Positions 22,130-34,812 of a DNA stretch of 64,000 nt are shown here, piece by piece. The stretch covers positions 3,673,626 to 3,737,625 of the forward strand of contig NC_033638.1 of assembly GCF_001540865.1 (NCBI RefSeq). The letters are read 5' to 3'. Numbering within the stretch: position 1 is the stretch's first letter; the number at the start of each line of letters is the position of its first letter. A program made the position numbers and the translations under genes. The DNA is from Ananas comosus (lineage: Eukaryota; Streptophyta; Magnoliopsida; Poales; Bromeliaceae). The notes beneath the pieces were generated by a model. The model searched no databases. It was given only the letters and a program-made list of their open reading frames with translations, and was not told where the DNA came from.

Positions 22130-24376
22130 AGCTCAAACGGACATTCAGAAAGGCAGGCGAAAAATATCTGTACCTGAGCTGGTAAACTGAATGTAATTAT
22201 GTTAATGTTGAGGGGCTAATTTGTAAAAAAGGATTAATCCCTTTCTTCTTCTCCTCCCTCAGCCCGAGCAACACACACACACGCACACTCATGGAGATAG
22301 AAAGAGAAACACCTCTCCCTTTCTCTAGATAACTCCCTCCTCTCTCTAGATCTATCTCTCAAATTCGCGGCGTTGGCGGAGAGCGAGCTTGAGAATGCGT
22401 TGGGAGCGTCGGATCGGGCCTTTGTGCGCCCGGTTGAGCGGCGTGCTTCCGTCTCGGCGTTCACATTTTGGTAAGCTTTTGGGATTTGATTTAATCCTTA
22501 TGCTTAAGTGTTCTAGTAGCCTCTAATGTGATGTTAGCATGTTTTCTCCATTTAATTTGGGTTATTTGCAGCATATATAGAGGCTAGGTTTAAAATGATG
22601 GATTTCTAGGGTTTGAATTATATACTCTAGAATTGGATTTAGAGGAACCCTTATATGCTAAATTGATGACTATTGCATGAATTAAGAGATTATGTGATGA
22701 TTTCTTACAATAGTGCATCTTAGGGCTCAAAAATGGGATTATGCAAAATATTTCGGTTTGATCTAAATTAACCTTACGTAAACCTAATTGCTAGGTATAC
22801 GAACGCGTTAGCGAAGTCGGTTTAGTGAATCGTCGAGCCGGTGCAAAGATATTAAAGAAACGGACGATTCAGTTTCGTTTCCGCCTGGAGGGCCGAGGCG
22901 ACGTCCAAAAATCACGAGAATGGATCCGGAGCATCGTGGCATCAAGTTATAGACCTTTAATTTTCGGATTGCGGATTGGTGGCCGTTTGGTGGTCGAGTG
23001 CGAGTTTGGGCCGAACCGAACAACGGTTGCCGCGGGAGGCCGATTGCAAGTGACTACAAGCAATCGGAAAGTGATTTGAGGTGGGTTGTGCTTGCCGAAA
23101 TGTCTAGCTCACTTCCATGTCGAAGCAAAGTAATATTTATTATTGATGCATATATGTATAGTGGTAGGTTGCATAAGATATTATGGATGCATGAACCTTA
23201 TTATGTTTGATGTTTATTACCTACCGTTGAGATGTGTATGTTAATACATTAAGGAATATGGTAAATGGAATATGTATGTTGATAAATCATGGAACATGTT
23301 GGATGGCATATGAATGTTAACATCATGAAAATATGCTAGTTGGTATATATATATATATAGACATATTGTGAAATATGATAAATGGAATATGCATGTTGAC
23401 ATTGTGGAATATGCTAGATGAAAGTATATGCATGTGTAATTTTGATATTGTGGCATTTGACCTAACATTGAGAACTTAGAAACAAAGTGACATGTTGACA
23501 TAAATGTAGAGAGTGGCATTGATGAGTCATGAATACTAGTATTACAATGTTGACATCAATGGGACAAGGATGCTAGGATACAAGTGTGGCATGAAAATGA
23601 GTATAAAGAACAAGTAGTGTGATGACACTAAAGCAAGTTAAAGAGTGCAAGTAAAGGACATAGTTGAACATTATGACATACCAGCCTTAGAGTTAAGGGT
23701 TATATGAGCATTGCATCCTCATAGTGAGGATTGAATTGAACTTGGAATCCTTAAAGTTAAGGATTGATCGTACTTACCCATAGTCTTGGCTCGAGGGCGG
23801 TAGCTCCCCCTCGGACGATGAGCTCCGGAGTAGTCATCACTGAGTGGCAGCGAGTATCTCCCCAGAGGACGGCCCCATCGGGTCGTAGCGAGTATCTCCC
23901 CGATAGTAGGGATTTGGGTTGGTGAGTTTGTTGAGGGCGAAACCTACGGATTAGCCAAGAGATTGGGCAATAAAATCTTGCATTCATCATGAATTGACTC
24001 AAGACCGAGACGAGTGGCATAGTTGACTAAGGTAAATGTAACCTTAGGAAAGAATGACAATTGAGTAAAGTGTGGCTAAGAATAAAGAGTAAAAAATGGC
24101 AAGTAGTAAAGAATGTCTAACAATAAAGAATGGCAATGATAGAGGGTAAAATCGTTTAATCCACTTGCATAGTTGCATGAATTTCAAATTGCATATTGTG
24201 AGGCACATTCATGTATTTTAATTTTGCATAAAATACTTATGGATATCTGTTGGACTAACATGATTGCAGTGCCTCTTTGGACCTGATGGGTCGAGCTTTT
24301 TTCTTGGGTGGCCGTACCCACTGGGAACTATGGACAATAGTTCCCACCCCCGTGTTGTTTTTGGGGGTACAGGTTC

Positions 24377-26917
24377 TTTAACACATTGGACTGTTGCAAA
24401 TTGCAAGGTTCGAGTGTTTGATTTGTGTTTCAAGCTTTTCCACTTTTCTGGAGGATCGTTGACAGTGTTCCGACCTATGGCTCGCATCCCGAGAATTGAG
24501 GTTTAAAACTTTGCACCAAAACCCAAAAAAGTTGGATTATTGGTCTGCTCTCGGGTTAGCCTCTGCAGGGCTGTGTACCGGTACGACCTTGATTGTTGTA
24601 CCGGAACACATTTTGTACCGGTACACCTTGATGGTTGTACCGGTACAGATGTGGTTTTCAGCCGACCCGAGGCTCGAGTTTGCGCATTAGGGGGAGTTGA
24701 CCGGTACACTTTTCCGTGTACCGATACACTTTGCCGATTGCAAACTGGCAGCTTTTGAGGGGTGTATTTGCTTTTGTTACTTCTCTATTTAACCCCCACG
24801 CCCCTTAGAGGTTCCCCTGAGCTGGGAAATAGTGGAGACAAGGTAGGGACGCCTCTCTCTACCCCTCTTTGGATGTGATCCCCTTTTTCTTGGTTTTTGG
24901 TGGATTAATCCCCTCATTTTGCCTCTTAGTGCAACTTCCACCATTGGAGAAGCTAAGGAGCTTGGTTTGAGGCTTGTTGGAGGAGAGATCTTCAACCCTA
25001 GCTCATCCCAAGCCTTGTTAGGAGCTTCTTGAGAGGTTAGTTGCTTACTACTTCTCTTTTGATCATAATTCTCATGAATTTCAGGTTGAAACCCTAGATA
25101 TGTGAAATTAGGGTTTAATTTGGGAATTTTTGAATTAGGGCTTTTGGAGCTCAATTGGTTGGATTAGAACCTTCCTCTAGATTGGATTGGAAGGGTTCTA
25201 GCTCTCATTTGAGGGTTGAGTGGGATTTTCTACACTATAGATGAGTTTTGGCCCTTTTGTTGAGTTGGTTAATGTTTAACCTTTGTGTTGTTCGTAACGT
25301 TCGTGTAACACTCCTAGTTTAACCTTTAGGGAGCTAGGAGGCTTGTGGGCACCTTCGTCGGCACAAAAAAAGGGTTGCGAGGAGACTTGGTGGGTTTGGC
25401 CTCATCAAAATTGGATAAATTATTCCTATGATGGTTTTTACTTATCGTAAAATGAAAATGCATGCATATTCATGCTAGATAGAATATTTGAGAATTTTAG
25501 AATGCTTAAAATACAGATGTTATGTATAATACATTTTTGGACCTCTATGTAGTAGAGAGTTTGCACGTTTGGACTTGGGCCTACGAATAGCCCTCCTATG
25601 TGTGATTTTGGATCATGTTTCATATAGTGAAAATGATATGTGCAATGCATTTTTGGACTTAGAACTCATGCTTGACATAGATGATCATTTAATGTCATAA
25701 AGTGGCATTAAACTTGAGTGATGCATGTTATTGTAAGCTAATGTCATAAAGCGGTATTGAGCTCGGAATATGTATGGACTTAGTAAACCTAATGTCATAA
25801 AGCGGCATTAGTGATGGAACGAGATTTGGACAAAGGTGTCATGAAGGGGCACCCGACTTAGTAAATTGTGAAACTGCAACATAGTGACATAGTGATAGGC
25901 CATTGGGACATGATGAGCTATATTCCATGTTTTAGACATGATGAGCTATATTCCATGTTTTAGACATGACGAGCTATATTCCATGTTTTAGACATGACGA
26001 GCTATATTCCATGTTTTTAGACATGACGACTTGGGACTTGATACGCATGTAGGATCGTGTGGGACAGCCTCAATTCCAGCGTGGAATGATGAGCTACCAC
26101 AGGCAGCTCGGCGGCACAAGCTGGACTACACATGTGTAGATCCTAAATGAGATTGAATAAGGACATTAAACAATATTATGACAATCACTACTTGGTAGCA
26201 TAGAGTAGTTGGATTATTGGACTTTGGGACATGTAGTATACTTGATAGTATTACTTGTTGCATCATAGTATACTTGGTAGTCATGATAGAGCATACTTGT
26301 TATGTATTGGCAGATTGGATTCATGATAGAATAGATGTACACCATGTTGACATCATGTGTACTTGTGGCATAGTAGAGTAGCATTTCTTTATATGCTTTC
26401 ATTTCCGCAGTTACTTATTATTATCCTTATCTGCTCATGTTTGGGGCCTAGTGGTGCATTTTTGCTAAAGGTCAGTAATTGCCCACTGGGAACTATAAAT
26501 TATAGTTCTCACGCCCCCTATTTTATGTTTTCTTACAGAGCCTTCCATACCGGGAGAGGCTCGGGATAGCGGAAAAGGAATCGCCTCGTGCTAGCTAGCG
26601 AGGGATTTGTCGATAGGTGGTCTACCTCTCTTTTATTTCTTTTTGGAGAGGTTGAGAGACTTATTCCATTTTGTAGAGACCACCCATTATATGTATCATG
26701 AGACTTGGGTTGTATTATTTTACTTTTTACTTTACTGGTTTAGTCTCTTTTGCTTCTACTTGTTGATAGAACCTAGTTATATACTCGCTCTGATATCTCT
26801 AGATGTTTGTATCACAGGTTTACTTATCGCTTTTGTTGTAAATGCCTTATATGTGCTGACATATGGCAGGTCTGGGCACGCACCGGGCGGGCCTATGCCG
26901 GGTCCCGGGGCGTGACA
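24377..26917 (+). mobile_element. Solo LTR, gypsy-type family B, inside the 5' LTR
   Basis: GGTTC lies on both sides (24372-24376 and 26918-26922), and the end is GGTCCCGGGGCGTGACA. The first bases are TTTAACACATTGG, where the relative at 51394 has TGTAATACACTGA, so the 5' TG has mutated to TT. It carries TGTACCGGTACA-type palindromes at 24575-24745, 28 bp tandem repeats near 25905, and the GAACTAT/ATAGTTC hairpin at 26490-26508. The empty site is near 48290 in the 3' LTR. Confidence 0.85.
25905..26030. repeat. 28 bp tandem repeat, about four copies
   Basis: Units of GACATGA(T/C)GAGCTATATTCC plus ATGTTTTA, the last one longer by a T. Just upstream (25690-25815) AATGTCATAAAG(C/T)GG(C/T)ATT occurs three times at wider spacing. 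Confidence 0.9.
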
Positions 26918-27128
26918 GGTTCACACGTGAGCAGTGCGGCGCCACGAGGAAAGGGCGTAGCTCCGTAGTTAGCGCCCTACCACCGAGACCAGAGATAGAA
27001 GTACCACCGGGCGGGCCTATGCCGGGTCCCGGGGCGTGACAGGTTCACACGTGAGCAGTGCGGCGCCGCGAGGAAAGGGCGTAGCTCCGTAGTTAGCGCC
27101 CTACCACCGAGACCAGAGATAGAAGTAC
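26881..27128. repeat. 124 bp tandem duplication across an LTR boundary
   Basis: 26881-27004 and 27005-27128 are nearly identical. Each copy begins CACCGGGCGGGCCTATGCCG, passes the CGGGGCGTGACA end of the inner solo LTR and its GGTTC duplication, and continues into the outer LTR up to GATAGAAGTAC. The duplication therefore happened after the inner element inserted. Confidence 0.9.
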
Positions 27129-27490
27129 CCTAAGTCGGCTTAGCTTAGGGGTATAGAAATGAAATGATCAATGTTGTAATAATTATGTTAAGAACTTGAT
27201 GGTATTTGGAAGCTAAAAAGAGAAGTAAAAGTGTAATATGTGATGAAAAATGTAATATGTGAATTGAATGCATGTAATAACTTAGTTGTTTATGTTTTCG
27301 ATCCTTTCCTTATGCAATCTATGTTTGTATGCTATTCCTGGTTGGAACCTCACGCATTGTATGGATTGTGACGCCTTGGACGTACAGAGGAGACTCTGTC
27401 CGCGGTACAGGAAAAACCCTATCCGATAGGCGGTCTGTTGGCGTGCCCGAAACCGACCAAATAGGCAGGCTCGGGGCGTGACAGATAAGA

Positions 27491-27503
27491 TGGTATCAGA
27501 GCA
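27491..27503 (+). promoter_or_regulatory. Primer binding site of the gypsy-type element
   Basis: TGGTATCAGAGCA lies seven bases after the LTR end. It is complementary to the 3' end of plant initiator tRNA-Met, the usual primer for minus-strand DNA in these elements. Confidence 0.9.
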
Positions 27504-28447
27504 TAAAAAAGAACATAAAAATAATAATAGAAATGGTTTAGTTGGGCCTAGGAGACCCTAGGATAGTAAACCATAGAGGTTAAGGCTCGTGAGAGACGAG
27601 GACTTGTGACTTTTGGCGAAAGGTTAATTGATTGGGTTGTGTTATAAACCTCTAAAACGAATGTTAGAGGTAGATTCAAGGTGTGGTTTATTCTCAACCG
27701 AGGGTGTTCATGTTCGGCGCGCACAACATGAAACCGAGTGATGAGAATAGACGCCCTTGCATGACTTTCGCTCGATTTGAGTCGGTATTAAGTCTCTCGT
27801 GTTCGACCTAGAAGGTTGAGGATTAATAGAGTTGTCGCGTTTTAGGAAGCGATGGCACCGCGTAGGCGATCTTTATTTAGATCGGCACGGGATAGGACAA
27901 GTGGTGTCCCTGGGCAATTTGCGGCAAGCGGAAACTTGGAACTTCGCGAGCTTTGGCGGCCCTCGTGACCTTCGAGAACTTAACGAAATCCTCGTCGTGT
28001 TAAACTACTTTTGGTCAAAGTGACCAAAGTGTGGCGAGGGAGATAGTTGGACAAAGTCCAATTGATATCCCAATAGTGTTGGAAGGGTTAAAAATGAGTT
28101 CCAAAGGAGTTAGGATGGTTTTAGCATCGATCGGCACAAAATAGAGCCGAAACGGCGCGAAACTGAAATTTTGGAACTTGTGTTACCGGTTTAACACCAG
28201 AGGTGTACCGGTAAAGCATGGTAAACCGAGAGAAACAGCTCTCGGGTTTGCCTCTGTGAAAAGTTGTAACCGGTGACAGACTAAAAATATACCGATACAT
28301 AGTGTAAAACCCGAAGCAGCAGCTCTCGGGTTTGGCCTGATGCGCGAAGGTGTACCGGTACCATTTGATGGTTGTACCGGTACCAAGGGGCCTTCGCAGC
28401 AAACTTTGGCCTGTTGCAAATATGAATGGAGGAAGGGTTTAAATGCG
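27504..28447 (+). other. 5' internal (leader) region of the gypsy-type element
   Basis: No sustained reading frame. The second half (28180-28385) carries several ACCGGT-centred words such as GTGTACCGGTACCA together with CTCTCGGGTTTG repeats, similar to those in the solo LTRs at 24377 and 35123. It ends at the copia insertion, whose ATTGT duplication is at 28448-28452. Confidence 0.6.
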
Positions 28448-28452
28448 ATTGT

Positions 28453-29791
28453 TGTAAGATATTGATCGCAAGGATCCAAAAGGTAAATAACACCTAGAGG
28501 GGGGGTGAATAGGTGTAAACGGCAAAAACAAAACTCTCGATGCAAAATAAAACTTAATAGCGAAAAATAAAATCAACACAACGAGATGTAACGGGGGAAA
28601 ACTCCAACTCGGAGTAAAAAATCCACGGGACCGATCACACGAAAAATCCACTAAAGAAACAATCAAGTACAAGTGATTTACCGATTACCCGACTCGATTT
28701 TACCGAATCTTCATAGTTGATTATCTTCGCTGGTCCATGATCGATCAAAATCCTCCAACTGATCTCGCTGCAAATCCTTATCGTGTCAACGCCTCGACTC
28801 CTCGATGCGTCCCCCGAATCCTCGGCCTCATGCGCAATCCCCGCGCAAATCCTCCATCCTGAGCTCACAAAGAAGATAATTTGTGGTGATTGAAACTTAG
28901 AAAACCATAAGCTATGAAGAATTCCCTTTTAGTCAATCATCAACTTGATTCTCAAAAGAACATTCAAATTATAAACCTAAGAATCAAGTCGTCGATCAAC
29001 AATTCGAAACTTGCTTTAAGAATAGAATCATAAAGCTCAAAAACAAGTTTCTAGAGTTTCATAAAGGTCTAAACTCCAAAGCATCTATCATAATGTAACC
29101 CCCATAGCTTATTTATAGATTTAGAAGACTTAGAAGTAGACTAGGATTGCAAAAAGTCATTTTTGGAAATAATTACGATTTCAGGGTCCGGTCCTCCTGA
29201 GAGGTCCGGTCTCTCAGGGTCCGGTCCTTCAAGCCAGGGGCCGGTCCCTCGTTGCGTAGCAGAAAACACATGCCACGGGAACCGGTCTCTCATCTCAGGG
29301 ACCGGTCTCTCGTTGCGTAGCTGAAAAAACCCTACAAAGGGGACCGGTCTTCATTCCTAAGACCGGTCTTTCTCTGCGTAACCAAAAAGCTTTACGTACG
29401 GGAACCGGTCCTCAATTCAGGGTCCGGTCCCTTGATACGCACATGAAAACCAGCTTACGGGGACCGGTCCCTCGTTACCACAGACCGGTTGCATCGTTTC
29501 TTTACGCAGAGAGGACCTACAGGGTTCGGTCCCTCTGATCGGGTACCGGTCCTTGAACCCTGATAAGTTCAGATCAGTTATTTCAAAACACAATAATGCA
29601 ATCTAAGTCTTTTACATATATTTTGAACATCTAGAGTCACCACAAATGATCTATCTTTCATACTTGAGGTGCCGAGCTTCCCGAATGAGTCTTTGATCTC
29701 CAAATTGAATCTTCTCTCCAAAACTTCACTTTTAACTCTTCAAGACTCCATTCGACTTCATGAAATTCGCCAACTTAGAAAATCCTTAACA
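28453..29791 (-). repeat. 3' LTR of the copia element
   Basis: 1,339 bp, aligned throughout with 41800-43249. It carries about a dozen ACCGGT/TCCGGT-centred motifs between 29186 and 29560, separated by GTTGCGTAGC and similar words. Confidence 0.88.
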
Positions 29792-29803
29792 ATCTCCCTC
29801 TTT
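29792..29803 (-). promoter_or_regulatory. Polypurine tract of the copia element
   Basis: On the minus strand AAAGAGGGAGAT directly precedes the LTR start TGTTAAGG. A second, longer tract AAAAAGGGGGGGGATG lies further upstream at about 30118-30133; multiple purine tracts are known in Sireviruses. Confidence 0.75.
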
Positions 29804-30438
29804 GTCGATTTCGTGACAAAACATATTACAATGCTCATACAAACCTCAAAAATAGTAAAAAGAAGATTATCGCAATCACCAAACGACAATCTCCTGCATG
29901 ACCGATCCAATAAAAAAAAATTACATTTTTCTCACAATCCTAATACAAACTCTATGACTTAGACATGGAGTCTTGAAGTCTTGAAAGTTCCTGCAAAAAT
30001 ATTCTCAAAACACAATCAAGATTCAAGAATATAAGAACATGTCTAAGCATCATCATCATCATAGTCAAAGAAAAACTAAGCATGTCATGTCATTATCATC
30101 ATGTCATCATCATCATCCCCCCCTTTTTGTCAGAAAGCGCCAAAACGACAAAAAGAGGAACCCCGTAGCATTCAATCCGAATCAGCACCCGGCGGAGGAA
30201 TATCAGCACTACAACACCCCAACTTATAAAAAATGGCCTTCATCAACCGTTTGAGCTTGCCCATTTCCCTTGTGAGGCGTTCTTGCTCGACAACCATCCG
30301 AGCCTGATCTGCAGAAAGTCGTTGAAGCTTGCCGGATAAGCGCTATTGCTCACGATATACCGAAGATACCGAGACATCCTCATCTAACAACTCCACAGTA
30401 GGACGTGAAGGGGCAGGAGCAGCAGGAGGCGGAGAAAG

Positions 30439-31622
30439 TCACTGGGATGGAGAGCAAAGCTGCACCGACGACTTCACAAAAGTCGACTCACTGATCATAC
30501 CCAGACTGTGCTCATATGATGAATATCGTGTATCCACATCATTCAACCGTAGAATCCGCATAATGATCAGAGGAAATGGCAATCGCTCATTTTGACCCGA
30601 AGATATTATATCCTTAGCCATTCTTCGCCAAATCAGAAATGGAACATTGATATTGATATTCTGAGCCTGAATGATATCCGGGTGTCCCAGCAGGTACATG
30701 TATAACATGCGCTCCCATCTCACTACCTTTGTGTTCGCCAAGGGCATAATGTTGTAGCAAACCACAAAATTCAGAAATCTGTATTCCACTTTCAAATCCT
30801 TAGACATCACCAAAATACCATTTGAATCAGTGCCTGGCATGCAAATACCATCCATGACTCGTCGCCAATCACGAAGAGCATCAAAACCTGCATATATGTA
30901 CTCCACTCCATCAGTCCGAGCGGCCATCTCCAGTACAGGCACCACAGTATCTGGCGTAACCGTCAACTCCACACCACGTACTGAAGTCGTAAACATATAT
31001 GGACCACCGTCAGAATCACTTAAACGTCCCGCTCGCATATAAAACTCACGAATGAGCTCCAAACAGTATCCCGTCTGCTCAGGGAAATCACAAATCTCAT
31101 GCAGATTCCCATTCTCAAATAAAGCTTGAAATGCCGGGACACGCGCGATGAGATTCTGGACTCCGACTGCTCGCTCTCCAATGCAGAGTTTCGATGAATA
31201 CATAGAGCGACGGCGTGAGTCAATAGGAGCTTCCTGAGCACTATGACGTGGAGGCTCAGAAGCTGGATCTCTAATCTCAACACCACCCGTTCTCTTCCAA
31301 CTACGAGAATAAGTCATATGTTCCTTCTCCTTTCCTTTTTCTTTCTCGTCCTTTGCCTTTCACTTTCTCTATTCCTTTATCTTTGCCTTTCACTTTTCCT
31401 TTTTCGTTCTCTTTCCCTTTTCCATTCTCTTTAGTAGGAGCGACGGGCTCTTTTCCTTTCTTCCTTGACAGAACTTCGGGGGTAAGGGCTTCCCAATCGG
31501 TCGACTCGGAGTCCGAGTCGTCGTCCGGGACATACTCACTGCCCACATCCTCTGGTGGCTGCTCAGCCGGTTGCTGAGTGGAAGAGCATTGACGTTTACC
31601 TCCTTGACCACCACCGGCCATG
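30439..31622 (-). pseudogene. Accessory 3' ORF of the copia element (putative plant transposon protein domain)
   Basis: A minus-strand frame starts MAGGGQGGKRQCSS at 31622, continues through an acidic stretch (DDDSDSES) and a K/G/E-rich low-complexity linker, then shifts frame near 31310. The second frame (to 30439) holds a globular region with CLELIREFYMRAG, YMFTTSVRGVELTVTPDTV, FVVCYNIMPLANTKVVRWER and LYMYLLGHPDIIQ. This pattern (REFY, SVRGVE, LLP-NT, LLY-IL-G) recalls the domain annotated in plants as putative plant transposon protein (Transposase_32-like). Past a stop at 30439 the frame goes on to about 30175 with coiled-coil heptads (KLQRLSADQARM, LTREMGKLKRL) and one more stop. It occupies the place of the env-like gene of Sireviruses. 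Its function is unknown; I saw no clear signal peptide or membrane segment. Confidence 0.65.
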
Positions 31623-33265
31623 AGAAACACAAGTACGATCAAGAATGAATACATTGTGAAAGGTCCCTGTTTCAAAGACACATAAAAAAATACAATTGAA
31701 CAAATAAATATCACATTTTATGAAAATGTTGGTCAAAATCAGATGAAATGAGCTAGACAATCCTAGGGCCATATATTTCACGAAAACCACTACCAAACCA
31801 TGCAACAAAGCAAGTTAAATTTCAGCTTTGACAGGAAGATGAACATTAGGGGTTTGATAGGCCAAAACATAGCAAAATAGGGCAAATATATGAATCAAAT
31901 CATATAACAACACGAAAAATCAAGTCCTAACAAGTCTAGAGAGATGATAAAAGAAGAACACACGAATTCCACAAAGTTTCAAACATCAAACTTCATAAGG
32001 TCACAAAATAACCATAAATCTGAAATAAGCATGAAAAATAGGCAAAATGTGAAACTATTACCAAAACCCCAGTTGAAATCAATGGAGAATGAAGGAGGAA
32101 GTCTCCGGAACCCTAGGAAGTGTTTGGGAAATTTTTGAAACAAAAGAGTAGAAAGAGAAAGTAAAACCTAACAGAGCTTCATATAGGGGCTCAGGCGGAG
32201 GGACCGGTCCTTCCAGCCAGGGACCGGTCTTCGTAGCCTATCAGCCAAAAAGAACTTTTGAAAAATTTTCATCAATTTTTTTTAAGTTCCAATGCACAAA
32301 TCCTACTTCAATCAAAAATTTATCAATGAAATCCCAATGACTTTTGAACCAAAATTTCATGAATAAGTTTTGACAAAATCAATTTCAAATAAATTCAAAA
32401 ATGTCATAAATAATTGAACACTACATCAAACTAAAATCTAAATGAGTATACTGTGAAATTGAGCACATCCAACAAGATCTAAGAAATAATCGTATCGATC
32501 TATCATCAAATTTGCAACAACAATGACTAAAGAGATCCCAATAAATGAAGTAAACACAAGAATATAGTCAAATTGAGTTTGCACAGATTTAAATCAGGGA
32601 GTGGCTCTTTGAGCATCTTTTGAGAGTCCACCTTATATCACGCGGAAGATGGATCATATCAATATATCATCTTCCAAGCATCTCAATACTTTAACACTTA
32701 ATTTTTGTTTGTTTTTAGAGATGTATAGATATATTCATGTGGTAGCTGCACACACTAGATATATTCATGTGGTAGCTGCACACACTAGCCGGACGACCGG
32801 GGTGGTAGCTCTGTGGTAGTTTTCACACTCCCTGAAGGGATGTAACTCTTTCCACATCTTTTAATTTTCAACATTAAATACCAGAAAACTCCCCCTAAAT
32901 TAGTGCAACTCCCAATGTGAAAACAGTATTGTGACTTCAAAAAATAGGAAAATCATTGTTCAAATTATTGCAAATAGTCAAATAAATCCGAAACAATATT
33001 GAGAGTTCAATGCAAGATGTGTTGAATTTAACAAGTACACAGAGGCAGAGTTCAAATGGTGAAGTTGTTCAAGAAAGATGACATAGAAGAATTTAATCGA
33101 AGTAGACCAAGTAAAACAAACCATGAATCAATCAAAGTCATATCATGAGATTAATATAAAACACGAATCCATACCAAGTAAAAAGAATATACCGAAATAC
33201 CAATGAGATCGAAAATCCAAAGAAGCAGATTTGACAGTTCACATACTATGGCCCATAGAATTTAT
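31623..33265 (-). other. Spacer between RNase H and the accessory ORF of the copia element
   Basis: AT-rich with no reading frame. It contains two ACCGGTC motifs near 32200-32230, a perfect tandem repeat of 31-32 bp (GATATATTCATGTGGTAGCT and the rest) at about 32728-32790, and a G-rich purine tract on the minus strand near 32890. Confidence 0.6.
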
Positions 33266-34036
33266 CTAGTAAGACGGATTCACATCGATAGCCTTTCGTA
33301 AATGTAGAAAACGTTTTTGATCTAAAGGCTTTGTTAAAATATCAGCAAGTTGATTGTCAGGAGAAATGTACTCAAGTTGAAGAATATTTGATTCGACCAA
33401 TTCTCTTAAAAAGTGAAATCTAAGTTCAATATGTTTTGTTCGAGAATGTAAAATAGGGTTTTTAGAAATATTAATTGCACTTGTGTTATCATAAAGAATT
33501 GTAAGAGTGGTAGAAGGGATCCGATAGTCACTCAGTAAGCTTTTCATCCACAACAACTGAGCAGAGCAACTACCAGCAGAAATATACTCAGCCTCGGCAG
33601 TGGAGAATGCAATACAGTTCTGTTTCTTACTGTGCCACGCAACCAGACAATGTCCAAGATAAAAACACGCTCCACTAGTGCTTTTCCGATCATCTGCAGA
33701 GCCAGCCCAGTCCGCATCCGAGTAACCAATCAGATCTAGAGATGTTCCCATCGGATACCAAATACCGTAAGTAGTTGTTCCTTTAACGTACCGAATAACC
33801 CTTTTTACTGCTTTCAAATGTATCTCTTTTGGATTGGCTTGATAGCGAGCACAAATTCTAACACTAAAAGCTATGTCCGGTCTACTCGCAGTCAAGTACA
33901 ATAAGCTACCAATCATACTCCGACACATTTTTTCATCCACGCTCTTTCCATCAGAATTCAAACCAAGTCCCTTATTACTTGTTCCTATCGGAGTGTCAAA
34001 ATCCTTTGCTCCACCCAATCCGAATTTCTTAACCAA
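33266..34036 (-). pseudogene. Copia RNase H domain
   Basis: The open frame of 256 codons reads SMIGSLLYLTASRPDIAFSV, YSDADWAGSADDRKSTSGAC, KKQNCIAFSTAEAEYISAGS, and ends with NQLADILTKPL. These are the RT connection and RNase H motifs of plant copia pol (catalytic D, E, D in YSDADWAG, AEAEY and the DNTSAI segment). The stretch itself is intact, but the upstream RT frame is broken. It is part of a single original polyprotein. Confidence 0.85.
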
Positions 34037-34812
34037 TTCTTTTGCATACTTGGTTTGGGATAAATGAATTTCATCCTTTGATTGTTTAACTTAAAGACCA
34101 AGGAAATACGTGAGCTCACCCATCATAGACATCTCAAACTCACTTGTCATCAACTGTGCGAATTCAGTGGCACTTTATCTTTAGTTGCGCCAAAAATGAT
34201 GTCATCAACATAAATTTGTGCCACTATAAAGTTATTTTTCGAATGTTTAACAAAAAGAGTTCTATCTGCTCCCCCTCGGTTGTAGCCTTTTTCTAAAAGA
34301 TATTTCATTAAACGTTCGTACCATACCCGCGGAGCCTGCTTAAGACCATAAAGTACCTTTTTCAGTCAAAAAACATGATTTGAAAATTTTGAGTCTATGA
34401 AACCTTTCGGTTGTTCAACATAAACTTTCTCTTTTAAAAATCCATTTAAAAATACACTTTTAACATCCATTTGAAAAAGAGTGATTTTAAAATGACAGGC
34501 AATCATGAACAAAATGCGACGAGCAACCGGGGCTAAGGTTTCATCAAAATCAATTCCCTCAATTTGTGAATAGCCCTGAGCAACAAGTCTTGCTTTGTTT
34601 CGAATTATAGTACTATCCTCATTTTTCTTATTCTTAAAGATCCATTTGGTACCAATTATGTGTTGTTGCTCAGGACGTGGCACAAGTTCCCAGACATCAT
34701 TCCCAGAAAACTGACCAAGTTCTTCTTGCATTGCATTTATCCAATATTCATCAAGAAGAGCTTCGTCAATGTTCTTTGGCTCAATTAAAGATACAACATG
34801 CAAATTCACACT
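34037..34812 (-). pseudogene. Copia reverse transcriptase domain, broken
   Basis: The segment 34809-34366 reads [59 protein letters not shown], and [20 protein letters not shown], the usual start of the RVT_2 fold. A frame change follows near 34366, then LYGLKQAPRVWYERL and the catalytic YVDD (codons at 34201-34212). A further shift near 34160-34175 and a stop near 34090 (FLGL then stop then VKQSKDEIH) complete the damage. The polymerase cannot be made from this copy. Confidence 0.85.

Larger units (their letters stand above)
18964..27483 (+). repeat. 5' LTR of the gypsy-type element (family A), interrupted
   Basis: It aligns with 45648-48732 over its whole length once four later changes are removed: the solo LTR at 19063-21612, the 5S-derived insertion at 21934-22129, the solo LTR at 24377-26917, and a 124 bp tandem duplication ending at 27128. 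About 3,094 bp remain, against 3,085 bp for the 3' LTR. It contains the conserved GAACTAT...ATAGTTC hairpin at 24325-24343. Confidence 0.88.

Noticed and set aside
31243..31577. Plus-strand frames rich in L/S/F opposite the copia accessory ORF
   Set aside because: They are the complement of the K/G/E-rich linker of the minus-strand ORF.
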